Assembly (NCBI GenBank): GCA_034667545.1
Contig: JAXDJR010000120.1
Location: 1 to 26,106, forward strand
DNA: 26,106 bases
DNA from: DATAPE01 sp034667545
GTDB lineage: Bacteria > Actinomycetota > CADDZG01 > WHSQ01
Reading direction: 5' to 3'
Shown here: positions 22,873-26,106 of the stretch, piece by piece
Position numbering within the stretch: position 1 is the stretch's first letter
Layout: each line of letters starts with the position of its first letter
The notes under the pieces: model-generated
Seen by the model: only the letters and a program-made list of their open reading frames with translations
Database searches by the model: none
Told to the model about the DNA's origin: nothing
Translations under genes and position numbers: made by a program

Positions 22873-23988
22873 ATGAGTGATGTGCGCTTGGAATCCGTCT
22901 CCAAGGTCTTCAAGGACACCGTCGCGGTCGACAATCTGTCACTCCATATCGAGGAAAACGAGTTCTTCTCTCTCCTGGGACCGTCAGGCTGCGGCAAGAC
23001 GACCACCCTGAGAATGATCGGGGGATTCGAGGAACCCACCCAGGGAACCGTCTTTCTGGGGGGCGACGATGTCACCGATCTGGCCCCCTACCGGCGCAAT
23101 GTAAACACGGTCTTCCAGTCCTATGCCCTCTTCCCTCATCTCGACGTGTTCGAGAACATCGCCTTCGGCCTACGTCGCAAGAAGGTACCCAAGGACGAAG
23201 CCCAGAAGCGGGCCAGCGCCGCGCTGGAGCTGGTCGATCTTCCTCAGCTGGGCACCCGCAAGCCCGGTGAGCTTTCCGGGGGCCAACAGCAGCGCGTTGC
23301 GCTGGCGCGCGCCCTGGTCAACGAGCCGAGCGTCCTGCTGCTCGACGAGCCCCTCGGGGCGCTGGACCTGAAGCTGCGCAAGCAGATGCAGTTCGAGCTC
23401 AAACGGATCCAGAGCGAGGTGGGCATCACCTTCATATACGTGACCCACGACCAGGAAGAGGCGATGACGATGTCGAACCGCCTCGCCGTCATGCGGGCAG
23501 GGAAGGTTGAGCAGATCGGTTCTCCCGAAGTGGTCTATGAGAACCCCGCCTCCGAGTTCGTCGCCGGTTTCCTTGGCGCGTCGAACCTGCTGCCCGGCAA
23601 GGTGGGCGATCGATCCGACGGCTTCACCACCGTTGCCTTGACCGAAGGTGGCGCCGTGCGTCTTCCGAGTGAGCGCCTGAACGGCTCCACGGGCAGCGTC
23701 AACATCGGCGTTCGGCCCGAGAAGATCCGCCTGCAGAGCGGCGGAGGAACGGTCCCAGATGGGTGGAACACTGTTCAGGGGCGACTCGACCTGGCTACCT
23801 TCACCGGCGTGAGCCACCAGTTCACCGTCAAAGGTCCCACGGGAAAGACGTTGATGGTCTACGCCCAGAACCTGGGCGGCGAGTCCGTTCCGTCACCCGG
23901 AGACGAGGTCCAGCTGATGTGGCGGCCCGAGCACACTTTCGCAGTCCGAGTGTCAGATACATCCGATAGCACTAAGGAGGAGCAGTGA
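22873..23988 (+). CDS. potA: Spermidine/putrescine ABC transporter ATPase
   Basis: 371 residues. The ATPase domain (1-235) has Walker A GPSGCGKTT (36-44), Q-loop FQSYALFPH, signature LSGGQQQ (134-140), Walker B LLLDEP (D158, E159) and the switch histidine H192 in YVTHDQEEAM. A C-terminal TOBE domain (about 275-365) is the regulatory or sugar/polyamine-type extension of this family. It powers import of the substrate delivered by PotD. ATG 22873 has only a weak site, suggesting translational coupling to the aminotransferase 12 bases upstream. The last codons overlap potD by 4 bases (GTGA). Related iron or maltose ATPases are alternatives, made unlikely by the PotD and PotB neighbours. Confidence 0.93.
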   Translation: MSDVRLESVSKVFKDTVAVDNLSLHIEENEFFSLLGPSGCGKTTTLRMIGGFEEPTQGTVFLGGDDVTDLAPYRRNVNTVFQSYALFPHLDVFENIAFGLRRKKVPKDEAQKRASAALELVDLPQLGTRKPGELSGGQQQRVALARALVNEPSVLLLDEPLGALDLKLRKQMQFELKRIQSEVGITFIYVTHDQEEAMTMSNRLAVMRAGKVEQIGSPEVVYENPASEFVAGFLGASNLLPGKVGDRSDGFTTVALTEGGAVRLPSERLNGSTGSVNIGVRPEKIRLQSGGGTVPDGWNTVQGRLDLATFTGVSHQFTVKGPTGKTLMVYAQNLGGESVPSPGDEVQLMWRPEHTFAVRVSDTSDSTKEEQ

Positions 23989-25247
23989 CGGAACACACCG
24001 AACTGTCCGGGATCGACCTGTCACTCGTAGCCGAGACGGCCGAGCGCCAGATGACCCGCAGGGAACTCTTGCGCTACGCCGGTGCGGGGGCGGGCGCGCT
24101 CGGCTTGGGCGCCCTTCTAGCGGCCTGCGGCACCGGCGGTAATTCCGGAACCAGCGGCGGTGGCGGGAGCGGCAGTAACGCGGTTGGCTCGGCCGGCTGG
24201 TGGAGCAAACAGAAGCTGCACCACCAAGTGCAATTCGCGAACTGGCCTTACTACATCGATGTCCAGCACGGAAAGCACCCGACCCTCGAGCAGTTCACGA
24301 AGAAGACCGGTATCAAGGTCACCTATTCGGAAGTCATCCAGGACAACACCTCGTTCTTCCAGAAGATCAAGCCCGCCCTGCAGGCCAATCAGCCGACCGG
24401 TTACGACATCGTCGTGCTGACCAACAACAGTCCCGTGTTCAGCCAGATCATTCAAGCAGGGTGGGTGATTCCGATCGATCACAACCGGATGCCCAACTTC
24501 GACAAGTACGCGAGCAATCTCGTAACAAATCCCTCTTACGACCCGGGGAACAAATATTCGATGGCGTGGCAGTCCGGCTATACCGCTCTCGCCTACAACA
24601 CCAAGTTCATCAAGGACGACATCACAAGCATCGACTCCCTATTCGACCCCAAGTACAAGGGCAAGATTGGCATGATGAGCGACCCCCAGGAGCTTGGCAG
24701 TGCGGGCCTGCTGGCGCTCGGTAAGGACCCTGCGCAGTCCACGCAAGCGGACTGGCAAAAGGCAGCAACCAAGCTTCAATCGCAACGAGCTCTAGTGCGT
24801 AGCTATTACGACCAGAGCTATATCCAGGCATTGAAGAACGAAGACACGTGGATCTCGATGTGTTGGTCGGGAGACATCTTCCAAGCGAACCTCTCCGGCT
24901 TCAAGGACCTGAAGCTGGTCATCCCGCAGGAAGGCGCCATGTTCTGGACCGACAACATGATGATTCCAAAGGGAGCTGCGAACCCCCTCGACGCCATGAC
25001 GCTGATGGACTACGTGTATCAGCCGAAGGTTCAGGCCCTGATCGAGGACTACAACAACTACGTTTGCCCGGTCCCCGACTCGAAGAACATCATCGCGTCC
25101 CAACTCAAGGATCCAACCGTGGCCAACAGCCCCACGGTCTTCCCCGACGCTCACATCCAGTCCCTGTCCCGTCTCTACTACCAGTACAAGAACAACCAGG
25201 ATCTGCTCACATGGAACAACCTGTTCCTGCCAATAATTCAAGGCTGA
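23985..25247 (+). CDS. potD: Polyamine-binding lipoprotein of ABC transporter (PotD type), Tat signal
   Basis: 420 residues. It captures spermidine or putrescine outside the membrane for the PotABC permease. The N-terminal region has twin arginines R25-R26 (MTRRELLRY) before a hydrophobic stretch and the lipobox LLAAC with C48, so export by the Tat system followed by lipidation is likely. A Gly/Ser linker follows. The mature domain reads as a PotD-like periplasmic-binding fold (FANWPYYIDV, KVTYSEVIQDN, YDIVVLTN, YSMAWQSGYTALAYN). The GTG start at 23985 is fixed by AAGGAGG 4 bases upstream and overlaps the potA stop. About 20 residues precede the twin-arginine motif, more than usual. Polyamine specificity is inferred from family and context. 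Confidence 0.92.
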   Translation: MTEHTELSGIDLSLVAETAERQMTRRELLRYAGAGAGALGLGALLAACGTGGNSGTSGGGGSGSNAVGSAGWWSKQKLHHQVQFANWPYYIDVQHGKHPTLEQFTKKTGIKVTYSEVIQDNTSFFQKIKPALQANQPTGYDIVVLTNNSPVFSQIIQAGWVIPIDHNRMPNFDKYASNLVTNPSYDPGNKYSMAWQSGYTALAYNTKFIKDDITSIDSLFDPKYKGKIGMMSDPQELGSAGLLALGKDPAQSTQADWQKAATKLQSQRALVRSYYDQSYIQALKNEDTWISMCWSGDIFQANLSGFKDLKLVIPQEGAMFWTDNMMIPKGAANPLDAMTLMDYVYQPKVQALIEDYNNYVCPVPDSKNIIASQLKDPTVANSPTVFPDAHIQSLSRLYYQYKNNQDLLTWNNLFLPIIQG

Positions 25248-26106
25248 GGCCCGTCCGCGGGAGGGGACGGCTTGGAAAGAAGCTGTCCCCTTACCTGCTG
25301 ACGCTGCCTGGGGGCCTATGGCTGGTCGTGTTCTTCTTGGTGCCTCTGTTCACCATGCTGTCACTGTCCCTCCAGACAGGGAACCCGATCACCGGCGTCT
25401 TTCACCTGACGTGGCACTGGGCCGAGTTCTCGCAGCAGATCTCGCTGTTCCACACGCAATTCTTGCGTTCGGTCGGATACGCACTTACCGCCACGGCGAT
25501 CGATCTCGTGATCGCCTATCCACTCGCTTACTGGATCACATTCCACGCCGGCAGCAAGAAGAACTTCTTTTTGCTGATGCTGATCATCCCGTTCTTCGTC
25601 TCGTTCGTGATCAGAACGCTGGCGTGGGAGTTCATCTTGTCGGACCAGGGCTTCGTGTTCGGAACCCTGAAGAACCTCCACCTGTTGCCGCAGAGCTTTC
25701 ACGTCCTTGCAACGGGGACCGCGGTCGTGGCGGGGATCGCCTATAACTTTCTGCCCTTCGCCGCCTTACCTCTCTACGTTTCGTTGGAGAAGATCGATTC
25801 CTCGTTGGTCGAAGCAGCGAACGACCTCTACGCCAGCAAGAGGCAGGCGTTCCTTCGTGTCGTCCTGCCGCTCACCATCCCTGGGATCTTCGCCGCCTTT
25901 CTGCTGACGTTCGTCCCGGCACTCGGCGATTACGTGAATGCGTCGATCCTTGGGGGAACGAGCACCACGATGATCGGCAACATCATCCAGAGTCAGTTCC
26001 TCTTCAACAGCGACTACCCGGCCGCATCTGCACTCTCTGCCATCCTCATGGCCGCAGTGCTCGTGGGCATCTTTCTATACGCGCGGCTGCTGGGGGCCAG
26101 GACGAT
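25211..26106 (+). CDS. potB: Polyamine ABC transporter permease (PotB type), 3' end outside the window
   Basis: The frame is open from ATG 25211 to the window end (298 complete codons; no stop), and the in-frame ATG lies 37 bases inside the end of potD; no other good start occurs before the first membrane helix (SPYLLTLPGGLWLVVFFLVPL). An AGGA lies about 10 bases upstream. Several membrane segments follow, and the cytosolic EAA loop that contacts the ATPase is visible (EAANDLYASKRQAFLRVVLP). It is the membrane partner of PotA and PotD; a second permease (PotC) is expected just beyond the window. Assignment as PotB rests on order and on the long N-terminal helix. Confidence 0.9.
   Translation, partial: MEQPVPANNSRLRPVRGRGRLGKKLSPYLLTLPGGLWLVVFFLVPLFTMLSLSLQTGNPITGVFHLTWHWAEFSQQISLFHTQFLRSVGYALTATAIDLVIAYPLAYWITFHAGSKKNFFLLMLIIPFFVSFVIRTLAWEFILSDQGFVFGTLKNLHLLPQSFHVLATGTAVVAGIAYNFLPFAALPLYVSLEKIDSSLVEAANDLYASKRQAFLRVVLPLTIPGIFAAFLLTFVPALGDYVNASILGGTSTTMIGNIIQSQFLFNSDYPAASALSAILMAAVLVGIFLYARLLGART

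Noticed and set aside
1..26106. CRISPR array, prophage, insertion sequence or toxin-antitoxin system
   Set aside because: No regularly spaced repeats, transposase, integrase, phage structural genes or paired toxin/antitoxin genes are visible.

Overview
This is a GC-rich bacterial chromosome segment with densely packed genes on both strands, frequent GTG/TTG starts and tRNA genes without an encoded 3' CCA. The gene families (stand-alone LigC/Prim-Pol repair pair, DUF2993, DUF427, Nur-like Fur regulator with a Nur-box-like operator, several HtrA-like proteases, Tat lipoprotein PotD) point to an actinobacterium, probably an uncultured soil or sediment lineage. This is inference; no species is recognisable. 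I see no prophage, transposase, CRISPR array or rRNA.

Layout. 1-1132: end of a J-domain protein, a mini zinc-ribbon protein and cspA with its terminator. 1265-3131: UDP-glucose dehydrogenase (ugd) and a frame-broken DUF427 gene. 3196-6483: D-Ala-D-Ala carboxypeptidase lipoprotein (PBP4 type) and a PAS-GGDEF-EAL cyclic-di-GMP protein. 6510-8487: a possible small gene, then a nickel/cobalt permease plus Fur/Nur regulator operon behind a perfect TTGCGA-N5-TCGCAA operator. 8686-9726: two small membrane proteins, a 3' half of a tRNA-Ala, and intact tRNA-Val(GAC) and tRNA-Cys(GCA). 9809-10396: bioY. 10393-13599: a minus-strand operon Prim-Pol > ATP-dependent ligase > HhH-PHP protein, a likely DNA gap/end repair module. 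13731-14369: DUF2993 protein. 14379-16766: two tandem HtrA-like proteases without export signals, divergent from an HxlR regulator across a strong palindrome. 16937-17767: LysM transglycosylase. 17833-19815: secreted metallophosphatase with a structured upstream region, and a secreted cysteine-containing protein of unknown function with a strong terminator. 20029-26106: aldehyde dehydrogenase, divergent class III aminotransferase, then potA-potD-potB (potB runs off the window).

How they work together. The last block reads as polyamine import (PotABD) and catabolism (aminotransferase then aminobutyraldehyde dehydrogenase), giving putrescine to GABA or GABA to succinate. The nickel permease and its Fur-family neighbour look like a self-contained nickel homeostasis operon. 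The Prim-Pol/LigC pair matches the mycobacterial LigC complex, here extended by a PolX-derived PHP protein lacking its polymerase domain. The two HtrA-like proteins are probably controlled by the divergent HxlR regulator. The most unusual points are the repair operon, the HxlR/HtrA unit, the broken DUF427 gene, the tRNA-Ala fragment and the structured leader at 18860-18916.
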